Of a stretch of 64,000 bases of DNA, positions 43,874 to 52,823 are shown piece by piece. Each line of letters begins with the position of its first letter. Positions within the stretch are counted from its first letter, which is position 1. The stretch is from positions 124,001 to 188,000 of the forward strand of contig NZ_WHOM01000068.1 of NCBI RefSeq assembly GCF_009739465.1, written 5' to 3'. The DNA is from Streptomyces apocyni. GTDB lineage: Bacteria; Actinomycetota; Actinomycetes; Streptomycetales; Streptomycetaceae. The notes beneath the pieces were generated by a model. The model did no database searches. It saw only the letters and a list, made by a program, of their open reading frames with translations, and was not told the DNA's origin. The position numbers were made by a program, and so were the translations under genes.

Positions 43874-45553
43874 ATGGGATACCAGGAACGCACTCGGGCA
43901 CGGGGGCGGCGGATGCGCGGCTCGTTGGTGGCTGGGGCGCTCGCGGCGGTGATGCTGGTCAGCGGCTGCTCCGGTGCCGGGGACAACTCCGCGAACCGAG
44001 GCAGCGACAAACGCGGCGGGTCCGGGCCGGGGCCCGCGCCCGCCCAGCCGACGGACGGTGGCCCCGCTCCCGAGTCCGGCCAGGATGGTGCCGAGCGGGA
44101 TATCGCCCCGTCGCCGGACTACCTGTCCACGTTCGCGCTGGACGTGGACACCGCCTCGTATGGCTACGCGCGCCGCTCGCTCAGCGAGGGGCGGTTGCCG
44201 GAACCGTCGACCGTACGGGCCGAGGAATTCGTCAACAGCTTCCGTCAGGGCTATCCGCAGCCGAAGGGCAACGGCATCTCGGTTTCGGTGGACGGCGCGC
44301 GTCTCGGCGGCGGGGAGGGCGAGGGCAAGGGCGAGGGGGACTGGTCGTTGGTGCGGGTGGGGCTCGCTACCAAGTCCGCGTCGAAGAGCGGGGCGCGTCC
44401 GCCCGCCGTACTCACCTTCGTTATCGATGTATCCGGTTCGATGGCCGAGCCAGGCCGTCTCGACCTGGTCCGCAGGTCGCTGAAGACCATGACGGGCCAA
44501 CTGCGCCGGGATGACTCGGTCGCCCTGGTCACCTTCGATGACAAGGCCAGGACCGTCCTGCCGATGACCCGCATCGGCTCCGGCCGGGACGAGGTCCAAC
44601 GGGCCATCCGCGAACTGGAAACCGGTGGTTCCACCAACCTCGACGCGGGCGTACGCACCGGATACGGGCAAGCCGTCGACGGCCGCAGGCCCGGTGCGAC
44701 CAACCGGGTCGTGATCCTCTCCGACGCGCTGGCCAACACCGGTGAGACCCACGCCGACGCGATCCTCGAGCGGATCGGCAAGGCCCGCAAGAGGCACGGG
44801 ATCACGCTCTTCGGTGTGGGTGTCGGCAGTCAGTACGGCGATGCTCTGATGGAGCGCCTCACCAACAAGGGGGACGGGCACACCGCTTACGTCGCGGATG
44901 ACGAGTCCGCCCGTAAGGTGTTCGTCGAACAGCTCCCCACCAACGTCGAGTTGCGCGCTCGCGACGCCAAGGCGCAGGTCGCCTTCGATCCGGAGACCGT
45001 CGAGGAGTTCCGGCTCATCGGCTACGACAACCGGCGGGTCGCCGACGAGGACTTCCGCGACGACCGCGTGGATGGCGGCGAGGTCGGGCCGGGGCACACG
45101 GTGACCGCTCTGTACGCGGTACGGCTCAAGGGCAAGGGCGGCGACGGCCACGTCGCCACCGCGACCGTACGCTGGCTCGACCCCCGTACCCGGGCCCCGC
45201 ACGAGGAGTCGGCGCGGATCGAGGCCGGGGCTCTGGACGGGCGGTTGTGGGGCGGCGCCGACCGGCGGTTCCAGGTGGCGGCGGTAGCCGCGTACTTCGC
45301 GGATGCGCTGCGGTCGGCGGGTGGCGGCAGCGGCGGCAGCTATCAGCCGAAGAACGGTGGCTCCGTGTATGACGAGGGGCCCGGCAGCTCGGCGTACGAC
45401 GGCGAGCCGGGCCCGCCGTCCGGCTCGCTACCCGGTGCCATGCCGCTGAAGAGGCTGGCGGACCGCGCCTCCGACCTGGCGGACGCGTCCGATGAGCGCG
45501 AGGTGCGCCAACTGGCCGATGCCGTACGCCAAGCGAGCAAACTCCGGGACTAG
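43874..45553 (+). CDS. Von Willebrand factor A lipoprotein (YfbK-like)
   Basis: 559 aa, ATG with TAGGGGG upstream. Lipobox LVSGC (Cys ~34) puts it on the outer face. A disordered linker leads into a VWA_N-type segment (residues ~75-115, LSTFALDVDTASYGYARR). The VWA domain has an intact MIDAS (DVSGS, then Thr/Asp sites). A DUF3520-type C-terminal region follows (~residues 400-480), then a flexible Gly-rich stretch. Metal-dependent adhesion or protein assembly is the family theme; the ligand is unknown. The 268-bp upstream gap holds its promoter. Confidence 0.92.
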   Translation: MGYQERTRARGRRMRGSLVAGALAAVMLVSGCSGAGDNSANRGSDKRGGSGPGPAPAQPTDGGPAPESGQDGAERDIAPSPDYLSTFALDVDTASYGYARRSLSEGRLPEPSTVRAEEFVNSFRQGYPQPKGNGISVSVDGARLGGGEGEGKGEGDWSLVRVGLATKSASKSGARPPAVLTFVIDVSGSMAEPGRLDLVRRSLKTMTGQLRRDDSVALVTFDDKARTVLPMTRIGSGRDEVQRAIRELETGGSTNLDAGVRTGYGQAVDGRRPGATNRVVILSDALANTGETHADAILERIGKARKRHGITLFGVGVGSQYGDALMERLTNKGDGHTAYVADDESARKVFVEQLPTNVELRARDAKAQVAFDPETVEEFRLIGYDNRRVADEDFRDDRVDGGEVGPGHTVTALYAVRLKGKGGDGHVATATVRWLDPRTRAPHEESARIEAGALDGRLWGGADRRFQVAAVAAYFADALRSAGGGSGGSYQPKNGGSVYDEGPGSSAYDGEPGPPSGSLPGAMPLKRLADRASDLADASDEREVRQLADAVRQASKLRD

Positions 45554-45581
45554 GGCGACGACGGGAGTTTGAAGACAGGGC

Positions 45582-45806
45582 CTAGTCGTCGCGGACGCTG
45601 AGCAGGTCCCCGGGCTGGCAGTTCAGTTCGCGGCAGATCGCGGTGAGGGTGCGGAAGCGGATGGCCTTGGCCCGGTCGTTCTTCAGGACGGAGAGGTTGA
45701 CGACCGTCACGCCGACCCTGGCCGCCAGTTCGGCCAGGGTCATCCCGCGCTCCGCGAGCAGCTTGTCCAGGTGGACCTGGACCCGGTGCTCGTCCTCGGG
45801 TGGCAT
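45582..45806 (-). CDS. Small XRE/Cro-type regulator (YozG-like)
   Basis: 74 aa, almost only a helix-turn-helix (MTLAELAARVGVTVVNLSVL, then CRELNCQPGDLL). The ATG shares one base with the stop of the DUF2975 gene (TGATG). DUF2975/XRE pairs are common; the regulator is the likely binder of the palindrome at 46464-46512. Confidence 0.9.
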   Translation of the reverse strand: MPPEDEHRVQVHLDKLLAERGMTLAELAARVGVTVVNLSVLKNDRAKAIRFRTLTAICRELNCQPGDLLSVRDD

Positions 45807-46444
45807 CAGACGAGCCCTTCCGTGTCGGCGCGCAGCTTCGCGCCGCGCCGGAAGGCCTCGCTCAGCGCGAGGATGAGGAAAGCGAGCAGAACGAACTCGC
45901 CGGTGAAGGTGACCGAGAGCAGTACGTGTTCCGCCGCCACGGTGCCGTTCACCAGCATCTGATTGGTGAACGCCACGAGCAGCGGGTCGAGCACGGCCAG
46001 CACGAGCAGAGTCACGCCGATGACGCTCAGCCGTCGGATGTTGCGCGGCGCGAAGACATCGCCGCCGCGCAGGGTACGGGCGATCTGGAACACCAGCAGC
46101 AGGATGAGGACGAGCAGCACACTCCCGACCAGCTCAGGCAGCACGAGCAGCAGGCGCTGGCCCAGGCTCGGGTCGGCGATGACGAGGTCGGCGTGGTGGG
46201 TGCCGGTCAGCGTGAGCGTGTCGCCCTGCGCGGAGCTGGCGAGGGAGTCCGTCACGGCGTCCGGCACCCGTGTGGCGACCTCCGTCTCCACCGCGCGGGT
46301 GTCCGCCGGGTCCATGAGGCCGATGACGCCGAGGACCGGGAGCAGTACGCCGAAGACGCCGACCAGCAGCGTGGCCAGGCCCAGGCCCAGCTCAAGCACC
46401 CGGCTGTCGGTCCGGCTCCAGCTCCACCGCGACTTCGTACCCAT
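45806..46444 (-). CDS. DUF2975 membrane protein
   Basis: 212 aa with four membrane segments (LGLATLLVGVFGVLLPVLGV; LLVLPELVGSVLLVLILLLVF; ISVIGVTLLVLAVLDPLLV-like; TFTGEFVLLAFLILALSEAF) and an extracytoplasmic loop of ~60 residues. The pair with the XRE gene behaves like a membrane sensor/regulator unit; its ligand is unknown. Confidence 0.87.
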   Translation of the reverse strand: MGTKSRWSWSRTDSRVLELGLGLATLLVGVFGVLLPVLGVIGLMDPADTRAVETEVATRVPDAVTDSLASSAQGDTLTLTGTHHADLVIADPSLGQRLLLVLPELVGSVLLVLILLLVFQIARTLRGGDVFAPRNIRRLSVIGVTLLVLAVLDPLLVAFTNQMLVNGTVAAEHVLLSVTFTGEFVLLAFLILALSEAFRRGAKLRADTEGLV

Positions 46445-46463
46445 AACTCCCCTGCCACCCAGT

Positions 46464-46512
46464 CAGCCAACATATCGCTTATCGATAGTATCGATAAGCG
46501 ATATGTTGGCTG
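46464..46512. promoter_or_regulatory. 49-bp perfect palindrome upstream of the DUF2975-XRE operon
   Basis: 24-bp arms (46464-46487 and 46489-46512) flank a single G. The core ATCGATAGTATCGAT is strikingly AT-rich for this genome. It lies 20 bp before the DUF2975 start and 12 bp after the acetyltransferase stop, so it may serve as operator, terminator or both. Confidence 0.8.
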
Positions 46513-46523
46513 TCAAGTACAGG

Positions 46524-47063
46524 TCACGCCGCCGCCGGGTGCCCCGGCGCCAGAAACACCAGCACCTCGTTCGACGCGTCCGGCAGCGGTGCCACCTCGC
46601 GCCAGCCCAGGCGGCGGTAGCTCGCCACCGCGTCCTCGGCGCGGCGGGCCATCAGCACCCAGGCCCGCCCGTCCGGGGCGTCACCGGCGAGCTCGGTCAG
46701 CAGGGTGCGGCCCACACCCTGGGGGCGGGCGTGGCGGCGCACGGCGAGTTCGTCGAGTTCCAGCGCGCCGGACAGCAGCTCGCTCACGCGGCGCGGGCCG
46801 AGTTGGGCGACGACCTTGGCGTGATTGCGGGTGTCCGGGAGGCGGTCGGGGGTGAGCCAGGCGGTGGCGAAGCCGTCGATGCCCGATCCCGACTGGGCCA
46901 GTGCCGCACGGAAACCCGGGTGCCTGGCGCTGGCGCACAGGCGGTAGTGGAATCGCTGAATGCTTTCTTCACCCTCGTTCCACGGCGGGGCCGAGAAAAC
47001 CTCCGCGTAGGCGTCCACCAGGTCGTCTGCGAGGTCTAGGACGGAGGGCCCGTAACAGATCAC
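46524..47063 (-). CDS. GNAT-family acetyltransferase
   Basis: 179 aa from GTG 47063 with AAGGAG 8 bases upstream; the frame extends to 47213 without support. Acetyl-CoA site RPQGVGRTLLTELAG and the C-terminal RRLGWREVAPL are typical. N-terminal half (AEVFSAPPWNEGEES) marks the branch annotated as N-acetyltransferases of unknown substrate. Confidence 0.88.
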   Translation of the reverse strand: MICYGPSVLDLADDLVDAYAEVFSAPPWNEGEESIQRFHYRLCASARHPGFRAALAQSGSGIDGFATAWLTPDRLPDTRNHAKVVAQLGPRRVSELLSGALELDELAVRRHARPQGVGRTLLTELAGDAPDGRAWVLMARRAEDAVASYRRLGWREVAPLPDASNEVLVFLAPGHPAAA

Positions 47064-47322
47064 CTGTACCGCTCCTTGTTCCGGTCGATCGGTGTCAAAC
47101 ACTCTGCCCGAAACTTCGCCCTGATGGTGATGTGAAAGGGTGCGGGTGGGATGCGGGAGTTCGTCCGTGATCTTCAACTGGCTTGACGCAAAGTCGAGAT
47201 GAGCTTTGGACATGTGCGGGGCGCGCGGGATGCGCGGGCCTGGGCGGCTCCTCGTTCCGCCTTCCCGGCCCGGGCGTGTCGCGGCCGAAAACGATCGGCG
47301 GGCAGGGGGATCCGGCGAGGGG

Positions 47323-48351
47323 TTACGTCGCAGCCGACGGGCCCCGGTGAGCCGACGGGCCCCGGAACGTAGCCCGGTACGCCCGTGGCGTCACCCCCAA
47401 CGACGCGTGGAAGTGCTGCCGCAGGGACACCGCCGTACCAAAACCCGCCTCCTCGGCGACGCGCTCCACCGTACGGTCGGTCTCCTCCAGCAACTGCCGG
47501 GCCCGCTCGATCCGTTGCCGGGTCAGCCACTGCATCGGCGTGAGCCCGACCTCCTCGCGGAAGCGGCGGCTGAAGGTACGTACGCTCATCGACTCGCGCG
47601 CCGCCAGCTCGCGCAGCGTCAACGGCTGAGCGAGCTGGTCCAGGGCCCAGGCGCGGGCCCCGGCCGTCGACGACACCTCGGGCTCGGCGACCGGGCGCGG
47701 GATGTACTGCGCCTGGCCGCCTTCCCGGTGCGGAGGCACGACCGTACGGCGGGCCACGTCCGCGGCGATCGCCGCGCCGAAGTCGCGGCGGATCATGTGC
47801 AGGCACAGGTCGATGCCCGCGGCCTCGCCCGCCGACGTGAGGACCCGGCCCTCGTCCACGTACAGCACCCCGGGGTCGACCTCGACGGCCGGGTACCGAC
47901 GCGCGAAGAGGTCCGTGGAGAGCCAGTGCGTGGTGGCCCGCAGTCCGTTCAGCAGGCCGAACTCCGCGAGCACGAACGCACCCGTGCAGATGGAGGCGAT
48001 CCGGGCCGCGTCCCCGACCCGCCCCAGGGCGGCGGCCAGGTCGGCGGGCAGGCCTCCGTTCTCGCCGAAGTACTCGTCCTCCTCGTGGGAGGCGGGGACC
48101 AGTACGGTGTCCGCCGCGGCCAACGCCTCGGGGCCGTGCGCCGCGTACACGGGGAAGTCGGCGTCGGTACGGACCAGGCCCGGGGTCAGGGCGCAGGTGG
48201 TCACCGCGTACAGCCGCTCACCGCCTAGCGATCTGGCCTCGCCGAACAGCTGGTGCACCAGGCCGAGTTCCATGGGCAGCACACCATGGCGGACCAGCAC
48301 GGCGACCCTGTGCACAGGGCCCGACAGCTGTGCGGCGCGCGCGGGTTCCAC
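47323..48351 (-). CDS. AraC-type regulator with DJ-1/PfpI-like sensor domain
   Basis: 342 aa, GTG start. Residues ~14-185 form a GATase1-like DJ-1/PfpI domain (SICTGAFVLAEFGLLNG around its Cys). Residues ~230-325 contain two helix-turn-helix motifs (LTLRELAARESMSVRTFSRRF and VERVAEEAGFGTAVSLRQHF, each cited by location). The architecture is the 'GlxA family regulator', unrelated to the copper oxidase. It starts 2 bp after the DUF445 stop, so the two are probably co-transcribed. Confidence 0.92.
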   Translation of the reverse strand: MEPARAAQLSGPVHRVAVLVRHGVLPMELGLVHQLFGEARSLGGERLYAVTTCALTPGLVRTDADFPVYAAHGPEALAAADTVLVPASHEEDEYFGENGGLPADLAAALGRVGDAARIASICTGAFVLAEFGLLNGLRATTHWLSTDLFARRYPAVEVDPGVLYVDEGRVLTSAGEAAGIDLCLHMIRRDFGAAIAADVARRTVVPPHREGGQAQYIPRPVAEPEVSSTAGARAWALDQLAQPLTLRELAARESMSVRTFSRRFREEVGLTPMQWLTRQRIERARQLLEETDRTVERVAEEAGFGTAVSLRQHFHASLGVTPRAYRATFRGPSAHRGPSAAT

Positions 48352-48353
48352 GG

Positions 48354-49697
48354 CTACGCCCCTACCGCCGTCACCACCGTATAGATCACCAACCCCGCCA
48401 GCGCCCCCACCACCGTCCCGTTGATCCGGATGAACTGCAGGTCGCGCCCAATGTGCGCCTCGATCTTCCGCGAGGTGTGCTGGGCGTCCCAGCCCGCCAC
48501 CGTGTCCGTGATCAGCGAAGTGATCTCGCTGCGGTACGTCGTCACCACATACGCCGCCGCATCCTCCACCCAGCCCTCCGCCTTCGACCGCAGCCGCTCG
48601 TCCGAAGCCAGCCGCGCGCCCAGCGACATTAGTCCGGCCCGTACCCGCAGCCGCAGTTCGCTCCGCTCGTCCTCGGACGCGGCCACCAGCATCTGTCGTA
48701 CGTTCGCCCAGGACGAGGCGATGATGTCCTGCACCTCGCCACGCGCCAGCACCTCCGACTTCAGCCGCTCGACCCGCGTCCGGGTCTCGGTGTCGGACTG
48801 GAGGTCGGCCGCGAAGTCGGCGAGGAAGCGGTCCAGGGCGCCGCGGGCCGGGTGTTCGGGCATGTCGCGCATCTCGGTGACGAAGCGCACCAGTTCCTTG
48901 TAGACGCGATCGCCGACCTTCTTGTCCACGAACCGCGGCGTCCAGCCGGGGGCACCGCCCTGCACGGCGTCCAGCACCTGGTCACCGTGCTCGATCAGCC
49001 AGTCGTGCGCCCGTGCGCAGATCAGGTCCACCACGCGCCGGTGCCCGCCGTCCTCAACGATCTTCTCCAGCGTCCTGCCGATCCCTGGGGCGACCTCGAC
49101 GGCGTCGGCCCGCCGCGTGATGGCCTCACCGACCACCGCCTGCACATCGGAGTCACGCAGCACCGTCAGCGCGCCGCGCAGGGCCGTCGACAGCTCGGCC
49201 GTCACCCGGTCGGCGTGCTCGGGCTGGGACAGCCAGGCACCGAGCCGACCGGCGATGCCAACCGAACGCAGCCGCTCGCGTACGACGTCCTGGGACAGGA
49301 AGTTCACCCCGACGAAGTCCCCGAGGGACTCGCCGAGCTGGTCCTTCTTGGTCGGGATGATCGCGGTGTGCGGGATGGGCAGGCCCATCGGGCGCTTGAA
49401 CAGCGCGGTGACCGCGAACCAGTCGGCGAGCGCGCCGACCATTCCGGCCTCGGCCGCGGCGGCGACATACCCCGTCCAGCCGCCCGCCCCGGCGCTCTGC
49501 GCCCACTTGGCGAGGACGAACACCACCGCGACCAGGACCAGCATTCCGGTCGCGGTGGCCTTCATCCGGCGTACCCCGCGCCGCTTCTCCGCGTCCGCGG
49601 GAGTGTCCGCGTGCATGGGGCCCGGGTATGCCTTTGTCGACGAATACGTCGAAGACGTCGAAGATGACGTCGACGCCTCTGCTGTCTCTTCTTCCAT
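48354..49697 (-). CDS. DUF445 membrane protein
   Basis: 447 aa from ATG 49697 (GGAG upstream), with a Ser/Thr-rich N-terminus. A membrane segment (ATGMLVLVAVVFVLAKWA) and AGMVGALADWFAVTALFKRP identify the DUF445 family. A long helical cytoplasmic region follows, then a second membrane helix at the C-terminus (GTVVGALAGLVIYTVVTAVG). Function unknown; conserved in actinobacteria. Confidence 0.9.
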   Translation of the reverse strand: MEEETAEASTSSSTSSTYSSTKAYPGPMHADTPADAEKRRGVRRMKATATGMLVLVAVVFVLAKWAQSAGAGGWTGYVAAAAEAGMVGALADWFAVTALFKRPMGLPIPHTAIIPTKKDQLGESLGDFVGVNFLSQDVVRERLRSVGIAGRLGAWLSQPEHADRVTAELSTALRGALTVLRDSDVQAVVGEAITRRADAVEVAPGIGRTLEKIVEDGGHRRVVDLICARAHDWLIEHGDQVLDAVQGGAPGWTPRFVDKKVGDRVYKELVRFVTEMRDMPEHPARGALDRFLADFAADLQSDTETRTRVERLKSEVLARGEVQDIIASSWANVRQMLVAASEDERSELRLRVRAGLMSLGARLASDERLRSKAEGWVEDAAAYVVTTYRSEITSLITDTVAGWDAQHTSRKIEAHIGRDLQFIRINGTVVGALAGLVIYTVVTAVGA

Positions 49698-49755
49698 CCG
49701 CTCCACCCCCGCATTGTCCCTACCTCAGCTACTCCTGGAACGGTCCATGAGTTCC

Positions 49756-49806
49756 CTGCGTCTGATCAGACGCAGTCAGACGCAGTCAGACGCAAGTCAG
49801 ACGCAG
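49756..49806. repeat. 20-bp palindrome followed by three TCAGACGCAG repeats
   Basis: CTGCGTCTGATCAGACGCAG is a perfect palindrome (49756-49775). Its right half recurs at 49776-49785, 49786-49794 (degenerate) and 49797-49806. It lies between the divergent DUF445 and GDSL genes. Confidence 0.88.
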
Positions 49807-49895
49807 GGGGCGAGCGGCGACCTCCGGCGGCATACCGCAAAATGGGATCGTCAAACGGAGCCCCGGGCTCCCTCAGCCCGAGGAGATACACCCGC

Positions 49896-51221
49896 ATGAC
49901 CCGGCGCCATGGCTACGCACTGCTTGCCGCGCTCGCGGCCATCGTGGTGCTGATCTCCGCCGCCATATACGTCGGATTCGCGGGCGACACCAGCTCCCGT
50001 GACACCCTGCACCCGGCCCCGCGCACCCCCGCCGGAAGCGCGGACCCCGCCTCGTCCGGCACCTGGGTCGGCACCTGGTCCGCGTCCCCCGCCGGAGCCG
50101 AACCAGACAGCCAGGCGGGCTACCCGGGCAAGTCGATCCGTAACGTCGTGCACACCAGCTTCGGCGGGACCCGCGCCCGCGTCACCCTCTCCAACCTCTA
50201 CGGACAGCAGCCGCTCACCCTCACCCACGCCTCCATCGCCGTGGCCGAGGGCCCTGACACCCCGGCCGCCGCCCGCGGCACCCTGCGCCGCCTCACCTTC
50301 GGCGGCAACCACTCCGTGGTGATCCCGCCGGGGCGGCAGGCGCTCAGCGACGAGGTGCGACTGCGGGTACCGGCCGACGCCGACCTGCTGGTCAGCACCT
50401 ACGCACCGGCCCCGTCGGGCCCGGTCACCTACCATCGGCACGCCCGGCAGTTCTCGTACATGGCCCCCGGCGACCGCGTCGCGGACGGACCCGGCGGCAG
50501 CTACATCGAGCAGAGCCCGTACTGGCGCTATCTGACCGCCGTCGACGTGCTGACCCAGGACGCCAAGGGCGCGGTCGTCGTCATCGGGGACTCGCTCACC
50601 GACGGCGTCACCTCCACCGTCGGCGCCAACGCCCGCTGGACCGACGTCCTCGCGGCCCGGCTACGCGACGAGCCGGGCGCACCCCGCTACACCGTCCTCA
50701 ACCAGGGCATCAGCGGCAACCGCATCCTCTCCGACGGCCCCCGCCGCCCCGGCCGCCCCGCCGACAACCCCAGCGGGCTGTCCCGCTTCGAGCGCGACGT
50801 ACTCAGCCGCAGCGGCGTCCGGTGCGTGGTGATCGCCCTCGGCGTCAACGACATCCTGCGCAACCCGCACCGGACCGACCCCGGCGAGATCACCGCCGGT
50901 CTGCGCGAGATGACCCGGCAGGCGCACGCGCGCGGCCTGCGCGTCGTCGGCGCGACCCTGATGCCGTTCGGCGGTCACCGCGGCCACACGCCGCGCCTGG
51001 AGGCCGTACGGGTGGCGGTGAACGACGAGATCCGCGCGGGCCGGGTCTTCGACGCCTACGTGGACTTCGACCTGGCCCTGCGCGACCGGTACGACCCGCG
51101 CAGGCTGCGTGCCGAGTACGACTCCGGCGACCATCTGCACCCCAGCGACGCGGGCTACCGCAGGATGGGGGAGGCCCTCGACCCCAGCCTGCTCAAGGGG
51201 ACGGCGCCTGCCGAACTCTGA
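49896..51221 (+). CDS. Secreted SGNH/GDSL hydrolase
   Basis: 441 aa from ATG 49896 with GAGGAG upstream. N-terminal membrane segment/signal (YALLAALAAIVVLISAAIYVG), a jelly-roll-like N-terminal domain (~residues 60-215), then the SGNH domain with block I GDSLTDG, block II Gly in NQGISGNRIL, block III GVND and block V DHLHPSD. Such enzymes de-esterify lipids or polysaccharides outside the cell. Confidence 0.93.
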   Translation: MTRRHGYALLAALAAIVVLISAAIYVGFAGDTSSRDTLHPAPRTPAGSADPASSGTWVGTWSASPAGAEPDSQAGYPGKSIRNVVHTSFGGTRARVTLSNLYGQQPLTLTHASIAVAEGPDTPAAARGTLRRLTFGGNHSVVIPPGRQALSDEVRLRVPADADLLVSTYAPAPSGPVTYHRHARQFSYMAPGDRVADGPGGSYIEQSPYWRYLTAVDVLTQDAKGAVVVIGDSLTDGVTSTVGANARWTDVLAARLRDEPGAPRYTVLNQGISGNRILSDGPRRPGRPADNPSGLSRFERDVLSRSGVRCVVIALGVNDILRNPHRTDPGEITAGLREMTRQAHARGLRVVGATLMPFGGHRGHTPRLEAVRVAVNDEIRAGRVFDAYVDFDLALRDRYDPRRLRAEYDSGDHLHPSDAGYRRMGEALDPSLLKGTAPAEL

Positions 51222-51231
51222 GCCGGGCCCC

Positions 51232-51263
51232 TAAGCGACTCAGCGACTAAGCGACTCAGTGAC
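51232..51263. repeat. 16-bp tandem repeat, two units
   Basis: TAAGCGACTCAGCGAC and TAAGCGACTCAGTGAC in exact tandem, between the convergent GDSL and bcp genes. Confidence 0.85.
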
Positions 51264-51731
51264 TCAGATGCCGAGGTCCTTGATGATCTTCGCGACGTGC
51301 CCGGTGGCCTTCACGTTGTAGAACGCGTGCTCGACCTTGCCCGCCTCGTCCACGACGATCGTGGACCGGATGACACCGGTCACGACCTTGCCGTACAGCT
51401 TCTTCTCGCCGAACGCGCCATACGCCTCAAGGGTCTCCTTCGACGGGTCGCCGACCAGCGTGACCCTCAGGTCCTCCTTCTCGCGGAACTTGGCCAGCTT
51501 CTCCGGCTTGTCCGGCGAAACCCCGATCACGTCGTAGCCCGCGCTCGCCAGCACGTCCAGGTTGTCCGTGAAGTCGCAGGCCTGCTTGGTGCAGCCCGGG
51601 GTCAGCGCGGCCGGGTAGAAGTAGACGATGACCTTGCGACCCTGGTGGTCCGCGAGAGAGACGTCCTTGCCGTCCGCGTCGGGCAGGGTGAAGGCGGGGG
51701 CGGTGTCACCGGGCTGTAGGCGCTCGCTCAT
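51264..51731 (-). CDS. bcp: Thiol peroxidase of the Bcp/PrxQ type
   Basis: 155 aa. The peroxidatic and resolving cysteines lie five apart in TPGCTKQACDF, as in BCP/PrxQ atypical 2-Cys enzymes. Thioredoxin fold segments GRKVIVYFYPAALTPGC and VIGVSPDKPEKL. It reduces peroxides with thioredoxin. Divergent from DUF3618; the gap holds CTGGT- and GACCTGTCCG-type short repeats. Confidence 0.95.
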   Translation of the reverse strand: MSERLQPGDTAPAFTLPDADGKDVSLADHQGRKVIVYFYPAALTPGCTKQACDFTDNLDVLASAGYDVIGVSPDKPEKLAKFREKEDLRVTLVGDPSKETLEAYGAFGEKKLYGKVVTGVIRSTIVVDEAGKVEHAFYNVKATGHVAKIIKDLGI

Positions 51732-51928
51732 CGGGGGTCTCCTCGCTCAGGGGTGCCGTACGGGCACAGGCGCTCTGGTCTGGCGCTCTGGTCTGGTCTG
51801 GTACGGCATGAGCGTAACGGGGGTGCTGTGAGGTGCCGGGGCCGGGGAACTGACAGACTGTCCGTACAGACGACCTGTCCGACTGACGACCTGTCCGTCG
51901 ACGGACACGATGACACGGAGGCAGCGCG

Positions 51929-52249
51929 GTGTCGGATGCCAGGACTCCCACCGAGATCGAGGCGGACATCAAGCGCCGGCGCGAGCAGCTGGCCGCGACG
52001 CTCGACGAGATCGGTGTGCGGGTGCACCCGTCGACCATCGTCGGCGACGCGAAGGCACGCATCATGGGAAGCGTCGACCAGACCCTGGGGCGCGCGTACG
52101 TCGGCGTCAACCGCGCCGTCACCGATGTGAAGGCCCAGTTCGTGGACGACGACGGCGCGCCCCGGCTGGAGCGGGTGGTGCCAGCGGCCCTTGTGGTGGT
52201 CGGGGTCGTGGGACTGCTCACGATCTCCGCGCGCCGCAGAAGGAGCTGA
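51929..52249 (+). CDS. DUF3618 membrane protein
   Basis: 106 aa from GTG 51929, GGAGG upstream. Residues ~5-35 carry the family motif TPTEIEADIKRRREQLAATL, and one C-terminal helix (VVPAALVVVGVVGLLTISA) ends in RRRRS. DUF3618 proteins accompany phage-shock-like envelope systems in actinobacteria. Function unknown. Confidence 0.9.
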   Translation: MSDARTPTEIEADIKRRREQLAATLDEIGVRVHPSTIVGDAKARIMGSVDQTLGRAYVGVNRAVTDVKAQFVDDDGAPRLERVVPAALVVVGVVGLLTISARRRRS

Positions 52250-52313
52250 ACGGTACGTAAAGGGGCTGACCCGGCGGCGTACGACCAGGGCCGGGCCAGG
52301 TAAGTTCGGTGCC

Positions 52314-52682
52314 GTGAGCGCCAACAGTCATCAGCCAGGCAGACACGAACAGAGCAGCCACCACGACAAGCTGCCCATCCGGATGTTGCACGACCGGGTG
52401 CTGGTCAAATCCGACGCGGAAGGCGAGCGGCGCTCGACCGGCGGCATCGTGATCCCGGCGACCGCGGCCGTCGGGAGACGGCTGGCCTGGGCGGAAGCGG
52501 TCGCGGTCGGGCAGAACGTCCGCACGGTGGAACCCGGCGACCGGGTGCTGTACGACCCGGAGGACCGGGCCGAGGTCGAGGTGCGGGGTGTGTCCTACCT
52601 GCTGATGCGGGAGCGCGACCTGCACGCGGTCGCCGCCGACCGGTTCGAGGGCTCCGAGGACTCGACGGGGCTGTACCTCTAA
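52314..52682 (+). CDS. GroES-like co-chaperonin paralogue
   Basis: 122 aa from GTG 52314. TAAGTT lies exactly 7 bases before the GTG, so the gene is probably leaderless. After an N-terminal tail, LPIRMLHDRVLVKSDAEGER and STGGIVIPATA match the GroES chaperonin-10 fold, with VGQNVRTVEPGDRVLYDPED and a YLLMRERDLHAV end. It has an ~20-residue N-terminal extension compared with housekeeping GroES. Confidence 0.87.
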   Translation: MSANSHQPGRHEQSSHHDKLPIRMLHDRVLVKSDAEGERRSTGGIVIPATAAVGRRLAWAEAVAVGQNVRTVEPGDRVLYDPEDRAEVEVRGVSYLLMRERDLHAVAADRFEGSEDSTGLYL

Positions 52683-52711
52683 GAGATCAAAGCGGTCTGC
52701 GAGATCTGTGG

Positions 52712-52743
52712 AAAGGCCTGGTGACCGGAGTCACCAGGCCTTT
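52712..52743 (+). terminator. Strong intrinsic terminator after the GroES-like gene
   Basis: AAAGGCCTGGTGA pairs exactly with TCACCAGGCCTTT around CCGGAG and ends in a T run. Confidence 0.93.
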
Positions 52744-52782
52744 TCCGTGGCCGATCGGCGCCTTTTGCTACCTTGGAAAGAA

Positions 52783-52823
52783 CCCGACGAGACGCGCCGT
52801 ACCGGGATTCGCAAAGACGACGC
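52783..52823 (+). ncRNA. Guanidine-III (ykkC-III) riboswitch
   Basis: 41 nt aligning along its whole length with the known Thermobifida fusca guanidine-III aptamer as I remember it: CCCG(ACGAG) stem strand, GCGCCGT, closing CGGG, then the AAGACG...CGC 3' strand. Pairing CCCG (52783-52786) with CGGG (52802-52805) forms P1. GCGCCGT (52794-52800) pairs with ACGACGC (52817-52823) as the pseudoknot, with one C.A mismatch. A -10-like TACCTT at 52769 starts the transcript just before it. Downstream CACCCCT (52823-52829) can pair with the ribosome site GGAGGTG (52844-52850), which suggests translational control of the exporter gene. Confidence 0.85.
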
